DNA of 64,000 bases from UBA2219 sp964612075 (GTDB lineage Bacteria > Desulfobacterota > Deferrimicrobia > Deferrimicrobiales > Deferrimicrobiaceae), in NCBI GenBank assembly GCA_964612075.1, contig CAZTFC010000002.1, forward strand, positions 37,911 through 101,910. Reading direction: 5' to 3'. Below the pieces are notes generated by a model. That model did no database searches, was not told the DNA's origin, and saw only the letters and a program-made list of their open reading frames with translations. Each line of letters begins with the position of its first letter. Position 1 is the stretch's first letter. This document shows positions 36,573 through 45,369 of this stretch, in pieces. Both the position numbers and the translations under genes were made by a program.

Positions 36573-37450
36573 GGGGCGCCCCGCAACACGAGGTCCAGAT
36601 AGGTGAAGAGGCAATAAGCGATGCTCACAACGCCGTTCAGGTTGAAAAACGCCATGTCCAGCCGGGAGAGATCGTCCTCCCGGACGATCGAATGCTCGTA
36701 CGCCAGGACGCCGAAGCAGAGGACCAGCCCGGCCAGGTACCATGCGCCGAGCCCAAACAAATGATACCCCAGCAGCAACAGCGCCGCCATCGCCAAATGG
36801 AACGCCCGCGCGACCCGCAGCGAGCAGCCCGCCCCCAGGCGCCGGGGGATGGAGTGCAGCCCGGCGCTCCGGTCGAATTCGATGTCCTGCAGGGCGTACA
36901 GGACGTCGAAGCCGGCCGTCCAGAACATCACGGCGAAGCAGATCGACAGGATCCTCGCGTCGACCCCGCCCGTGACCGCGATCCAGGCCGCCAGCGGGGC
37001 GGCCCCCAGGCACGCGCCCAGGACCAGGTGGGAAGCCCAGGTGAACCGCTTCATGTACGAGTAGGAAAAGAGAAGGAGAAGCAGGACGGGGGAAAGCTTG
37101 AGACATAGGGGATTCAGCCTCCACGCCGCCAGCACGAGCAGGAGGGAGGAAAACAGGACGAGGACGCCCGCCGTCGCCCGGCTCACCTTTCCCGCCGGTA
37201 TCGCGCGGTCCCTCGTCCTCGGGTTCCTCGCGTCGATGTCGGCGTCCGCCAGGCGATTGAACCCCATCGCGGCGCTGCGCGCGCCGACCATCGCCAGCAG
37301 GATGAAGAAGACGGTCCGCGCCGGGGGCAGGGCGTACGCGGCCCCCGTCTCCCGGGCGGCAAGGAACATCCCCACGAACGCGAACGGCAGCGCGAAGACC
37401 GTATGCGCCACCTTGATCATCTCCAGGTAGACGGCGATCCGGCGGAGCAT
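36569..37450 (-). CDS. ubiA: UbiA-family polyprenyltransferase
   Basis: ATG 37450 follows a GGGAG site and gives 293 aa with about nine transmembrane helices. Both Mg-prenyl-diphosphate motifs are present: NRLADADIDARNPRTRDRAIP (about 65-85) and LQDIEFDRSAGLHSIP near 185-200. It prenylates an aromatic acid during quinone synthesis. With UbiD and UbiX it is probably the MqnP-like enzyme of futalosine-dependent menaquinone synthesis, but the sequence cannot exclude a ubiquinone-type substrate. A palindromic element begins 18 bp upstream of the start codon. Confidence 0.9.
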   Translation of the reverse strand: MLRRIAVYLEMIKVAHTVFALPFAFVGMFLAARETGAAYALPPARTVFFILLAMVGARSAAMGFNRLADADIDARNPRTRDRAIPAGKVSRATAGVLVLFSSLLLVLAAWRLNPLCLKLSPVLLLLLFSYSYMKRFTWASHLVLGACLGAAPLAAWIAVTGGVDARILSICFAVMFWTAGFDVLYALQDIEFDRSAGLHSIPRRLGAGCSLRVARAFHLAMAALLLLGYHLFGLGAWYLAGLVLCFGVLAYEHSIVREDDLSRLDMAFFNLNGVVSIAYCLFTYLDLVLRGAP

Positions 37451-37467
37451 CTCTAGGCTCCCTCGAA

Positions 37468-37764
37468 TCCGGCATCCCGGAGCAGCCGCAAGGAGCGGAT
37501 CCCTCGCACGAGCACCTCCCATTGTTCCGGCATCCCCGGTGGTCTCCTGCTCCGCAACGGGAGGTCCCTCGGAGCTACGGCTCGTCGACCGTCCATGGTC
37601 TCCTCATCTGCGCTGTTTCTCCCTCCGCCCTCCCTGGCTCTCGGTCGAAACAGACGCCGCTCCTCGCGACCCCCGTTGCTCCGCGGGAGCCCCCCCACGC
37701 GCCGGAACAATTCGTGAAGTTCTCGTGCCCGCAGCGCTCCCTGCGGCTGCTTCGGGATGCCGGA
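37468..37764. repeat. MITE-like palindromic element, copy A (between ubiD and ubiA)
   Basis: The outer arms at 37468-37497 and 37735-37764 match at 28 of 30 positions in inverted orientation. Inner arms begin with GGTCTCC at 37541 and end near 37692. The 93-bp core (37571-37663) is about 90% identical by eye to the reverse complement of 45689-45782. No ORF of its own is supported. It starts 18 bp upstream of the ubiA start, so it sits within the operon leader. Confidence 0.85.
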
Positions 37765-37804
37765 CATGAAGGCCCGGATGCTCCGCCGGATCGGCCCATT
37801 GAGC

Positions 37805-37852
37805 GGGGGACACTCTTTCCCTCCGCCCGTTTTCGAACCAAGAGTGTCCCCC
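37805..37852. repeat. Short palindrome GGGGGACACTCTT...AAGAGTGTCCCCC, copy 1
   Basis: The 13-bp arms are perfect and enclose TCCCTCCGCCCG and a short loop. Two related copies lie at 45314-45366 and 45418-45464. This looks like a REP-type sequence. Confidence 0.85.
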
Positions 37853-37901
37853 TCTGGGCAAGCCGTCCCCCTTGGTTGGAGGAGTATCGGTCTCTGCCGT
37901 T

Positions 37902-38165
37902 GGAAGGGGCGCTGCGGGCACCATGATGCCGCGTAAGCCGAAAAGGGTGTCCCCTGAGCGGAGAGACGAAAGCGCGGAACCGGCGGAGACCCCGCACTCT
38001 TTATACGGAGATATAATCGATGGCCGATCAGGGTGACCGAAGGCAGGGAAAGCTCTTATAAGCACGTTTGCTGGTCGTAGCCGGGTAGCCGCGGCTCGAA
38101 GCGAACGGGGACAGCCCTTTTCGGCGTAAGCGGCATCCATTTGTTCCGCTTGCAGCGCCCCTTCC
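37902..38165. repeat. Long imperfect palindrome abutting the ubiD stop codon
   Basis: The left arm 37902-37960 and right arm 38102-38165 are inverted repeats with small indels. The best-conserved blocks are GGAAGGGGCGCTGC and GCCGAAAAGGG with their complements. The right arm ends four bases before the ubiD stop. The middle section contains a TATAAT-like stretch near 38015 but no supported gene. It is a different family from copy A. Confidence 0.75.
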
Positions 38166-38169
38166 GGCG

Positions 38170-39612
38170 TCAGAAGCCGTACTCCTTCCACCGCCGCGTC
38201 ACCAGCCCCGTGATCTCCTCCGGCATGACGATGTCCTCGGGCCATTCGCGGGCGAAACCTTCCGAGGCCCATTTCCGCGTCGCGTCGATCCCCATCTTCG
38301 AGCCGTAGTGCGGGACGGGGGAAGCGTGCTCGAGCGCGTCCACCGGTCCGTCCACGATCATCGTGTCCCTGCGGGGGTCCACGTTGTTCCCGATCCGCCA
38401 CATCGCCTCGGAGAGGTTCTGGATGTCCACGTCCGCGTCGAACACGACCACGAACTTGGAGAACATGAGCAGGCCGAGCCCCCAGACGGCGCTCATCACC
38501 TTGCGGGCGTGCCCGGGGTACCGCTTGTCGATGGAGAACAGGGCGAAGTTGTGGAAGATCCCCTCGGGGGGGAGGTTCATGTCGACGACTTCGGGGACGA
38601 TCTTCCGGAGCATGGGCAGGAAGATCCGCTCGGTGGCCTTCCCCATGAAGACGTCCTCCATCGGCGGCTTCCCGACGATGGTGGCCGGGTAGACGGGGTT
38701 CCTCTTCCGGGTCACGCACGTCAGGTGGAAGACCGGGTACCCGTCGGCCAGCGAATAGTACCCCGTGTGGTCGCCGAACGGCCCCTCGGTCCGCAGCTCC
38801 GCGGGGTCCACGTATCCCTCGAGGACCACCTCGGAATGGGCGGGGACCTCGATGTCGGAGGTGACGCACCGGACCATCTCGACCGGCTCCTTCCGCAGGA
38901 ACCCGGCGAACATCATCTCGTCGACATCCTCGGGCAGCGGTGCGGAGGCCGAATAGATCGTCGCGGGGTCGCCGCCCAGCGCCACCGCGACGGGCATCCG
39001 CTCCCGCTTCCGGCGGAAGCCGCGGTAGTGCTGCGCCCCGCCCTTGTGGACGTGCCAGTGCATGCCTGTGGTCGTCTCGTCGTACACGTGCATCCGGTAC
39101 ATCCCCACGTTGCGCCGCCCCGTCTCCGGGTCCTTCGTGAACACCAGCGGCAGCGTGATGAACGGCCCCCCGTCCCCGGGCCAGGTCTTCACGACGGGCA
39201 GGAACGAAAGCGACGGCCGCTCCCGTTCCACCAATTCCTGGCAGGGGGCGGAGGATACGGTCTTCGGGAGGAAGTCCGCGAGCCGCGCCAGGCGGGGAAG
39301 CATCTTGAGCTTCTCCAGGAAGTTGGTGGGGATCTCCGGCTCCAGGATCTCGGTGACGCGCGCGCCGATGTCGTCGAGCCGCGCGACCCCCAGGGCGAAG
39401 CACATCCGCTCCATCGTCCCGAAGAGGTTCATGGCGAGCGGCACTTCGGTGCCCGAAACGTTCGTGAACAGCAGCGCCGGACCGCCGGATTTGATCGCCC
39501 GGTCGGCGATTTCCGCCGCTTCGAGCTCCGTGGAAACCTGCGCGGCGATTTTTTTCAGGTCCCCTCGCGCCTCGAGGGCGGCGAGGAACGAAGGCAGGTC
39601 GCGGAACGCCAT
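38170..39612 (-). CDS. ubiD: UbiD-family decarboxylase
   Basis: ATG 39612 follows a GAGGGA site and gives 480 aa; an earlier ATG at 39648 has no site. The prFMN/metal site is visible: TTTGMHWHVHKGGAQHYRG near residue 178, EVPAHSEVVLEGYV near 248 and TEGPFGDHTGYY near 270, where the family's catalytic Glu and metal ligands lie. It decarboxylates a prenylated aromatic acid in quinone synthesis (MqnL-like here) using the cofactor made by UbiX. Two palindromic elements separate it from ubiA, but all three genes face the same way. Confidence 0.93.
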   Translation of the reverse strand: MAFRDLPSFLAALEARGDLKKIAAQVSTELEAAEIADRAIKSGGPALLFTNVSGTEVPLAMNLFGTMERMCFALGVARLDDIGARVTEILEPEIPTNFLEKLKMLPRLARLADFLPKTVSSAPCQELVERERPSLSFLPVVKTWPGDGGPFITLPLVFTKDPETGRRNVGMYRMHVYDETTTGMHWHVHKGGAQHYRGFRRKRERMPVAVALGGDPATIYSASAPLPEDVDEMMFAGFLRKEPVEMVRCVTSDIEVPAHSEVVLEGYVDPAELRTEGPFGDHTGYYSLADGYPVFHLTCVTRKRNPVYPATIVGKPPMEDVFMGKATERIFLPMLRKIVPEVVDMNLPPEGIFHNFALFSIDKRYPGHARKVMSAVWGLGLLMFSKFVVVFDADVDIQNLSEAMWRIGNNVDPRRDTMIVDGPVDALEHASPVPHYGSKMGIDATRKWASEGFAREWPEDIVMPEEITGLVTRRWKEYGF

Positions 39613-39701
39613 CGGGATCCCTCGGGAAAGCGCGTGATGGAAAATCATAACATACGGAGGCTGGGGGCGATTCCAGCGGGCGGAGCCGGGGGGGAAAGGG
39701 A

Positions 39702-39707
39702 TATAAT
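39702..39707 (+). promoter_or_regulatory. Possible -10 box (TATAAT) upstream of the sensor/GT20 gene
   Basis: A perfect TATAAT lies 40 bp before the ATG at 39747, but no -35 match stands at the correct distance. Confidence 0.3.
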
Positions 39708-39746
39708 CTATATCAATCCACGACAGGCCGGACGGAAAGGACGATC

Positions 39747-41996
39747 ATGAAGATCACGATCCGCCTCATCGTGTCGCTGACGCTCGTGGTGGCCCTGGTC
39801 GCCGCCGGCTCTTCCCTCTACCAGGTGCGGAAGGAGCGGCTCCGGCTCGCGGCCGACATGGAGCGCCGCGTCGTCCTCCTGGCCGAAGGTCTCCGGGATT
39901 CGGTCGTCCCGCTCGTCCGTTCCGATTCCCGCGAGAAGCTCGACCGGCTCGTGGAACGGTTCGGCAACCGGGAACGGCTCCAGGGGATCGCCGTCTTCGA
40001 CCGGCAGGCCGACGTCATCGCTTCGACCTCCCTTCTGAAAAACCGCCTCCCCCGGTCGCTCCCGCAGGTCGTGAACACGCTCGAGGACGGCCGGCCGGCG
40101 AGCGCATTCAAGCGGATCGAGGGGAAAAGGACCTACGTTTACGCGTTCCCCCTGGTCCAGGACGAGGAGACCCTCGGGGTCCTCGCGCTCTTCGACGACG
40201 CTTCCTACATCGACGTCCGGCTCAAGGAGATCTGGAAAGACAACCTCCTGCGCTTCCTGGTCCTGACCCTGCTGGTGGTGGCGATCACCGTCCTGGTGGT
40301 CCGCTGGAGCATCACGGGCCCGATCGCCCAGATCGCCGAATGGGCCCGCGACCTCCGGATGGGAAAGGAGAAGCCGAAGATGCCGTCCGGGCGGCAGGGC
40401 GTGCTGGGCCCCCTCATCTCGGAGGTGAGCCACCTCGCGAAGAGCCTGGAGGCGGCCCGGGTGGAGGCGGAGGAGGAGGCCAAGCTGCGTCTCCACGCGG
40501 AATCCCTCTGGACCGCCGGGCGCCTGAAGGAGCATCTGCGCTCGGAGCTCGGAGGGGGGAAGCTGTTCCTCGTCTCCAACCGCGAGCCCTACATACACAC
40601 GAAGGACGGCCGGAACGTCCGGTGCGTCGTGCCCGCGGGCGGGCTGGTCACGGCGCTCGACCCCGTCATGCGGGTCTCCGACGGCGTCTGGATCGCGCAC
40701 GGCAGCGGGGACGCCGACCGGGAGACGACGGGGGAAGGCGACAAGCTGCGCGTCCCGCCGGAGGAGCCTGCGTACACCCTGAGGCGGGTCTGGCTTACCA
40801 AGGAGGAGGAGGACGGGTACTATTACGGGTTTTCGAACGAAGGGCTGTGGCCCCTCTGCCACATCACCCACACCCGACCCACCTTCCGGCTGGAGGACTG
40901 GAACCATTACATGAAAGTGAACGAGAAGTTCGCGCAGGCGCTGCTCGAGGAAATCGCCGGGGAGGAATCGCCCCTGGTCCTCGTCCAGGACTACCATTTC
41001 GCCCTCCTGCCGCAGATGGTGAAGAAGGAACGGCCCGACGCGCGGGTCGCCATCTTCTGGCACATCCCCTGGCCCAACCCCGAGGCATACGGAATCTGCC
41101 CGTGGCACCAGGAGATCCTCACGGGCATGCTCGGGGCGGACATCATCGGGTTCCACATCCAGTTCCACTGCAACAATTTCCTGGAGAGCGCCGACCGTTT
41201 CCTCGAGTCGAAGATCAACTGGGAGCAGTTCTCCATCACCCGGGGCGACCACGTCACCCTGGTCCGCCCTTTCCCCATCAGCGTCAGCTTCGACAGCGCG
41301 CCTTCCCCCGAAGACTCCCCGGCCAGAGAGGCCTCGAAGGACCGCGTCCTCAAGGAGCACGGGATCCAGGCGGAGTTCCTCGCGGTGGGAGTCGACCGCA
41401 TCGACTACACGAAGGGGATCCCCGAGCGGTTCCGGGCCATCGAGCGGTTCCTGGAGAAATACCCGGAGTTCATCGAGCGGTTCGTCTTCGTCGAGCTGGG
41501 CGCGCCCAGCCGCACCCACGTGAAACGATACCGGGACCTCCAGTCGGAGATCGAGGAGATGGTCGAGAAGATCAACTGGCGGTTCCAGACGAAGAAATGG
41601 AAGCCGATCCTCTTCCTCAAGGCGCACCACAGCCACGAGACGATCGCCCCGTTCTACAAGGCGTCCGACGTCTGCCTGGTCACCTCGCTCCACGACGGGA
41701 TGAACCTGGTCGCGAAGGAATACGTCGCCGCGCGGGCGGACGAGGACGGCGTCCTGGTCCTGAGCCAGTTCACCGGGGCCTCGCGCGAGCTGAAGGACGC
41801 CCTCATCGTCAACCCGTACGACATCGAGGAGATGGCGGAAGCCATCGCCGCCTCGCTGAAGATGGACCCCGTGGAACGATCCGAAAGGATGAAGCGGATG
41901 CGCGCGACGTTAAGGGAGCACAACATCTACCGATGGGCGGGGAAACTCGTCACGGAGCTCGCCCGCCTTCGGCTGCCCGCGGCGGCGCCCCGCTGA
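39747..41996 (+). CDS. Membrane sensor-HAMP domain fused to a trehalose-6-phosphate synthase (GT20)
   Basis: The 749-aa protein starts with TM helix 1 (about 5-22). An extracytoplasmic sensor-like domain follows (about 25-160), then TM helix 2 (about 168-190), a HAMP-like linker (about 190-250) and a full GT20 domain (about 270-740). GT20 landmarks are LFLVSNREPY (near 273), WIAHGSGDAD, VWVHDYHL-like VLVQDYHFALLP (near 411), FWHIPWP, VGVDRIDYTKGIPERF (near 549) and SLHDGMNLVAKEYVAAR (near 649). The catalytic part would make trehalose 6-phosphate or a related glucosyl product. The sensor may couple synthesis to an outside signal. No phosphatase (OtsB) gene is next to it. Confidence 0.9.
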   Translation: MKITIRLIVSLTLVVALVAAGSSLYQVRKERLRLAADMERRVVLLAEGLRDSVVPLVRSDSREKLDRLVERFGNRERLQGIAVFDRQADVIASTSLLKNRLPRSLPQVVNTLEDGRPASAFKRIEGKRTYVYAFPLVQDEETLGVLALFDDASYIDVRLKEIWKDNLLRFLVLTLLVVAITVLVVRWSITGPIAQIAEWARDLRMGKEKPKMPSGRQGVLGPLISEVSHLAKSLEAARVEAEEEAKLRLHAESLWTAGRLKEHLRSELGGGKLFLVSNREPYIHTKDGRNVRCVVPAGGLVTALDPVMRVSDGVWIAHGSGDADRETTGEGDKLRVPPEEPAYTLRRVWLTKEEEDGYYYGFSNEGLWPLCHITHTRPTFRLEDWNHYMKVNEKFAQALLEEIAGEESPLVLVQDYHFALLPQMVKKERPDARVAIFWHIPWPNPEAYGICPWHQEILTGMLGADIIGFHIQFHCNNFLESADRFLESKINWEQFSITRGDHVTLVRPFPISVSFDSAPSPEDSPAREASKDRVLKEHGIQAEFLAVGVDRIDYTKGIPERFRAIERFLEKYPEFIERFVFVELGAPSRTHVKRYRDLQSEIEEMVEKINWRFQTKKWKPILFLKAHHSHETIAPFYKASDVCLVTSLHDGMNLVAKEYVAARADEDGVLVLSQFTGASRELKDALIVNPYDIEEMAEAIAASLKMDPVERSERMKRMRATLREHNIYRWAGKLVTELARLRLPAAAPR

Positions 41997-42006
41997 AAAA
42001 GGCGCC

Positions 42007-42306
42007 TTACCCCCGGGAGCGCAGGACCACCCGCGTCGCCCCCCATCCCCCGGCCCCCGGGGAGGCGTCCGAGAACGCCGCGACCAGCGGGTGACCGCTC
42101 AGCACGGACCGTATGGCCGCCCTCTGGACCCCCTTCCCTTTCCCGTGGATGAGACGGACCTCCCGAAACCCCTTCGCGGCCGCCTCCTCGAGATATTCCT
42201 CGACGACGGACACGACGTCGCGCGGGGGGAACGCGTGCAGGTCGATGCTGTCCTCCACCGGGACGCGGTGAGGAGGGTCCTCGCGCGGAGGGTCCTCTCC
42301 GGTCAC
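42007..42306 (-). CDS. Small Smr-domain protein
   Basis: The 99-aa protein starts at a GTG that overlaps the HD-GYP stop (GTGA). It carries the Smr motifs SIDLHAFPPRDV (about 19-30) and RLIHGKGKGVQR (about 50-61). The Smr domain occurs at the C-terminus of MutS2 and as small free-standing proteins with nuclease activity on RNA or branched DNA. The role of this free-standing form is unknown. Confidence 0.85.
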   Translation of the reverse strand: MTGEDPPREDPPHRVPVEDSIDLHAFPPRDVVSVVEEYLEEAAAKGFREVRLIHGKGKGVQRAAIRSVLSGHPLVAAFSDASPGAGGWGATRVVLRSRG

Positions 42307-43364
42307 GGCTTCAGGAGGAGGGAGGCGGCGACGGCCGTCTCCCGCAGCGCCGGAGCGGGCTCCGGCCCCAGGAGGAGCGAGGCGCTGTTGTTCCGGGCGA
42401 TCCCGCGCAGCTCCTCGAACGGGATCCGGGCGAAGGACGCGACGACCGCCGGGTCGAAGCGCGTGCCGGAGCCGTCCCAGATCTCTTTCAAGGCCTCCGC
42501 GTGGGAGCAGGCGGTGTGGTACGAACGGTTCGTCGTCAAGGCGTCGTAGACGTCGATCACGGAGAACATGCGGGCGCCCAGGGGGATCCCCTCCCCTTTG
42601 AGCCCCCGCGGGTACCCCGTCCCGTCGTACCGTTCATGGTGGGAAAGGACGATCTCCGCCGGCTCGCGAAGGAAATCGATCTTCCTCAAGATGTTCGCGC
42701 CGACCATGGGGTGCGTCCGCATCACCCGCCACTCCTCGTCGGTCAGCGCGCCCGGCTTCAGGAGCACCTCGTCGGGGATGCCGATCTTCCCCACGTCGTG
42801 CAGCAGGGCGCCCCGCCAGAAGATGTCCAGCGCATTCCCGTCCCGGACCCCCATCTGCCTCGCGAGCCGCAGCGTGTAGTCCGCCACCCGTTGCGAGTGG
42901 ACGCCCGTGTTGTGCTCCCGCACGTCGAGGGAGGACGCCAGGGCCAGGAGCGTGTTGTCGTTCGCGTTCTCGATGTCCCGCGTGTACCTCTTCTGCTGGT
43001 CGAAGAAGCTGGCGGCGAGCGCGCCCACGAGCCAGAAGATCCCCATCTCGCCGACCCGCTCCGCCTGGGCGGGCAGCTCCGTGGGCCAGGAACTGCCGAC
43101 CAGCCCCAGGCAGACCGCCATCGCGACCGCCGTCGCGACCGCGGCCCCGCGCGCGCCGAACCACGACGCGCAGAGGAGGATCGGCATGAGGTACAGCTTG
43201 CGGAGCAGCTCCTGGGAATTGGCCCATTCCGGGGACTGTTCGGGGATGGCGATCAGCGCCGCCGTGATCGATGCCATCATGGTGGCCACCGCCAGGCCCC
43301 GCGCCAGCGTCCCGGAGAACCCGAAGATGGTTTCTTCTCGCCGAACTTCCCGCATGGGTGTCAT
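42303..43364 (-). CDS. Membrane-bound HD-GYP c-di-GMP phosphodiesterase
   Basis: ATG 43364 gives 353 aa; a second ATG at 43355 is possible and neither has a strong site. Four hydrophobic segments (residues about 20-130) form a small sensor. A coiled linker leads into an intact HD-GYP domain with VREHNTGVHSQRVADY, LLHDVGKIGIPDEVL, MVGANIL and HHERYDGTGYP. The domain should degrade c-di-GMP to pGpG or GMP. It contrasts with the degenerate GGDEF in the window. It is co-translated with the Smr gene. Confidence 0.92.
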   Translation of the reverse strand: MTPMREVRREETIFGFSGTLARGLAVATMMASITAALIAIPEQSPEWANSQELLRKLYLMPILLCASWFGARGAAVATAVAMAVCLGLVGSSWPTELPAQAERVGEMGIFWLVGALAASFFDQQKRYTRDIENANDNTLLALASSLDVREHNTGVHSQRVADYTLRLARQMGVRDGNALDIFWRGALLHDVGKIGIPDEVLLKPGALTDEEWRVMRTHPMVGANILRKIDFLREPAEIVLSHHERYDGTGYPRGLKGEGIPLGARMFSVIDVYDALTTNRSYHTACSHAEALKEIWDGSGTRFDPAVVASFARIPFEELRGIARNNSASLLLGPEPAPALRETAVAASLLLKP

Positions 43365-43365
43365 A

Positions 43366-44541
43366 TTATCGCATCGGCCGCCCGACGAAAGCATGATTAT
43401 CCTCGTTGAACCGCCACAGGGCCGCGGCCGCCGCTCCCGCCCCGAACCCCGCCAGGTTTCCCGCAAGGCAGTACGGCGCGGGATCGAGGATGCCCGACAA
43501 CGGGCCCCAGCTCCACAGGAACAGCGCCGCCGCCCAGGCGCAGGCGAACAGGTAGGCCGGGACGGAAAAGACCTTCCCCCCCCCGTACATGGAGATCGGA
43601 ACCTGGGGGAAGAAAACGAGATAGGCGCCCAGCACCCCGGCGACCGCGCCGGCGGATCCGAGGGCGGCGGACGACCCCGCCTTTCCCCAGGCGACGTGCG
43701 CCGACCCGGCGACCGCCCCGCAGGCGAGATACAGGGCGAGGAACCAGCCGCGCCCCACCCGCCCCTCAACGTTGTCCCCGAGGACGAAAAGGAACAGGCA
43801 GCCCGCCGCGAGCGGAGCGATCCCGCCGTGGAAGAACGGGGCCAGCCAGGGAGCGAACGCCGGGACGTTCGCCAGCCCGGCGCCGGCCGGCAGCGCGAGG
43901 CGGGCCGCGAACCCGTCCGCCCCCGCGAGGCCTGCCATGACGAGAAGGTGGAGCGCCACCGTCACGCCGAGAAGCCCCCACGTGACGACGGGGGGCGCGC
44001 CCGGCGCCTCGCCGCCGTCCGCCAGGGGGACCACCACCGGGATTCCCGGCGCGCCGACGCCGGCCCGGATCTCCCTGTCGGGGCCGTACTCCCGCTCGAG
44101 GCGCCGCCGCATCTCGCCCGCCATCGAGGTCCCGAGCGCTTCGTACAGCGCGGCGTTCCTGCGTTGGATCCCGAACGTGCGGGCCAGGTCCGACACGGCG
44201 TCGCCCCGGACGAGCATCCCGCCGCACTCCCGGCACCGGAAGACCGGGACGCCGGTGTTCCGGAAATCGACGACGGAGAGAGGCCGGGAACAACGGGGGC
44301 AAAGCAGCGAGGCGGCTTTCTTCCACGCGCGGGCCATCCGCGCGGAGATGTCCTCTTTCCCGTGCGGGACCGCTCCCTCCCCCGCCGGGGCCTCGCCGGT
44401 CCCCGGGAACCGCCCCTCGGCCAGCTCCCGGATCTCGCCGGCGTCGAACCACGCGGCCCCGCAGGAGACGCACCGGTCGATCCGGTCCGCGCCGGAATCC
44501 GCGGGCCGCATCGAGTCGATCTTGCAGAATGGGCACCTCAT
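43366..44541 (-). CDS. Zinc-ribbon protein fused to a catalytically degenerate rhomboid domain
   Basis: The 391-aa protein has two N-terminal zinc ribbons: CPFC...CVSCGAAWFDAGEI (3-37, TFIIB-like) and CPRC...CRECGGML (81-110). A rhomboid-type membrane domain follows (about 185-375) with six helices. The fold is clear from FFHGG...LFVLGDNVEGRVG and GAVAGVLGAYLVFFP. The Ser of the GxSG motif is shifted: the loop reads LGSAG (294-298), with Ala where Ser is expected. The helix-6 His is Asn (GNLAGF, N362), and the oxyanion Asn is Gly (A246-G247). It is probably an inactive iRhom-like protein that binds rather than cleaves clients. Confidence 0.82.
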   Translation of the reverse strand: MRCPFCKIDSMRPADSGADRIDRCVSCGAAWFDAGEIRELAEGRFPGTGEAPAGEGAVPHGKEDISARMARAWKKAASLLCPRCSRPLSVVDFRNTGVPVFRCRECGGMLVRGDAVSDLARTFGIQRRNAALYEALGTSMAGEMRRRLEREYGPDREIRAGVGAPGIPVVVPLADGGEAPGAPPVVTWGLLGVTVALHLLVMAGLAGADGFAARLALPAGAGLANVPAFAPWLAPFFHGGIAPLAAGCLFLFVLGDNVEGRVGRGWFLALYLACGAVAGSAHVAWGKAGSSAALGSAGAVAGVLGAYLVFFPQVPISMYGGGKVFSVPAYLFACAWAAALFLWSWGPLSGILDPAPYCLAGNLAGFGAGAAAAALWRFNEDNHAFVGRPMR

Positions 44542-44620
44542 CTCATCCCTTATCGGAAAGGCGTCGGCGGAACCTTAAAACCTCGGGGATGATACCATCG
44601 GGAACGGGGGGCAGACAGCC

Positions 44621-45196
44621 ATGGAAATCGTGCGGGTCGTCCTTGCATGGGCCGCCTTCGCGGCGTTCCACAGCCTGACCGTCTCGGAGGGGTACGAGCG
44701 TCTGGCGCGGCGGGCCATGGGGGAGCGGCGGTTCGAAGCGTACCACCGCCTCCTGTTCACGGCGTACTCGTGCCTGGCGACCGCCGCGACGCTGCTCTAC
44801 GTCCACTCCCTTCCCGACGCGCCGCTGTACCGGGTCGAGGGGTGGCTGCGGTTCGCGCTTCATGCCGTGCAGGCCTCGGGCGCGGTGCTCCTGTTCCGGA
44901 CTCCCTGGAACCTCCGGGAGTTCATCGGCCTTCGACCGCCGCGGAGGCGGCTCCATACGGAGATGGCGTACGCCATCGTCCGCCATCCACTCTACCTCGG
45001 CTTCTCCGTCCTCCTGGCGTTCCAGCCCGTCCAGACGCGCAACTCCTTCGCCACGACCGCGTCGATCGTCGCCTACTTCTATCTCGCCACCTTTCTCGAG
45101 GAACGGCGGATGGAGCGGGCGTTCGGTAAGGCGTACGCGGAATACAGGAATCGCGTTCCCCGGTTCCTTCCCTTCCCTCGGCCGCGGCATCGATAA
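44621..45196 (+). CDS. Isoprenylcysteine-methyltransferase-like / phospholipid-methyltransferase-like membrane protein
   Basis: The 191-aa protein has four to five transmembrane segments and ends with the family signature RHPLYLGFSVLLAF (about 121-134) and FLEERRMERAFGKAYAEYRNRVPRFLPF (about 157-184). This matches the NnrU/ICMT-like family, which uses SAM in known members. The substrate is not predictable. It diverges from the rhomboid-like gene with 79 bp between them. Confidence 0.75.
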   Translation: MEIVRVVLAWAAFAAFHSLTVSEGYERLARRAMGERRFEAYHRLLFTAYSCLATAATLLYVHSLPDAPLYRVEGWLRFALHAVQASGAVLLFRTPWNLREFIGLRPPRRRLHTEMAYAIVRHPLYLGFSVLLAFQPVQTRNSFATTASIVAYFYLATFLEERRMERAFGKAYAEYRNRVPRFLPFPRPRHR

Positions 45197-45313
45197 ATCG
45201 GAAACGGTTATCAACGCCACGGGGGGGGTAGGTTCGAGAAAACGAGGTCTGAGAGACCTCATTTGCGCAGGAGGAACCCTCGCGAATCAGGAAACATGAC
45301 TTCTTGTTAACTG

Positions 45314-45366
45314 GGGGAGGACACTTTTTCCCTTCGCCCGTGTTTAAACCAAGAGTGTCCCTCCCT
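45314..45366. repeat. Short palindrome related to 37805-37852, copy 2
   Basis: GGGAGGACACTTTTT pairs with AAGAGTGTCCCTCCC around CCTTCGCCCGTG. It is a slightly diverged member of the same family. Confidence 0.75.
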
Positions 45367-45369
45367 GAC

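Noticed and set aside
37604..39403. Minus-strand open frame across the repeats and ubiD
   Set aside because: It is a shadow of ubiD in another frame joined to repeat DNA, with no domain and no ribosome-binding site.
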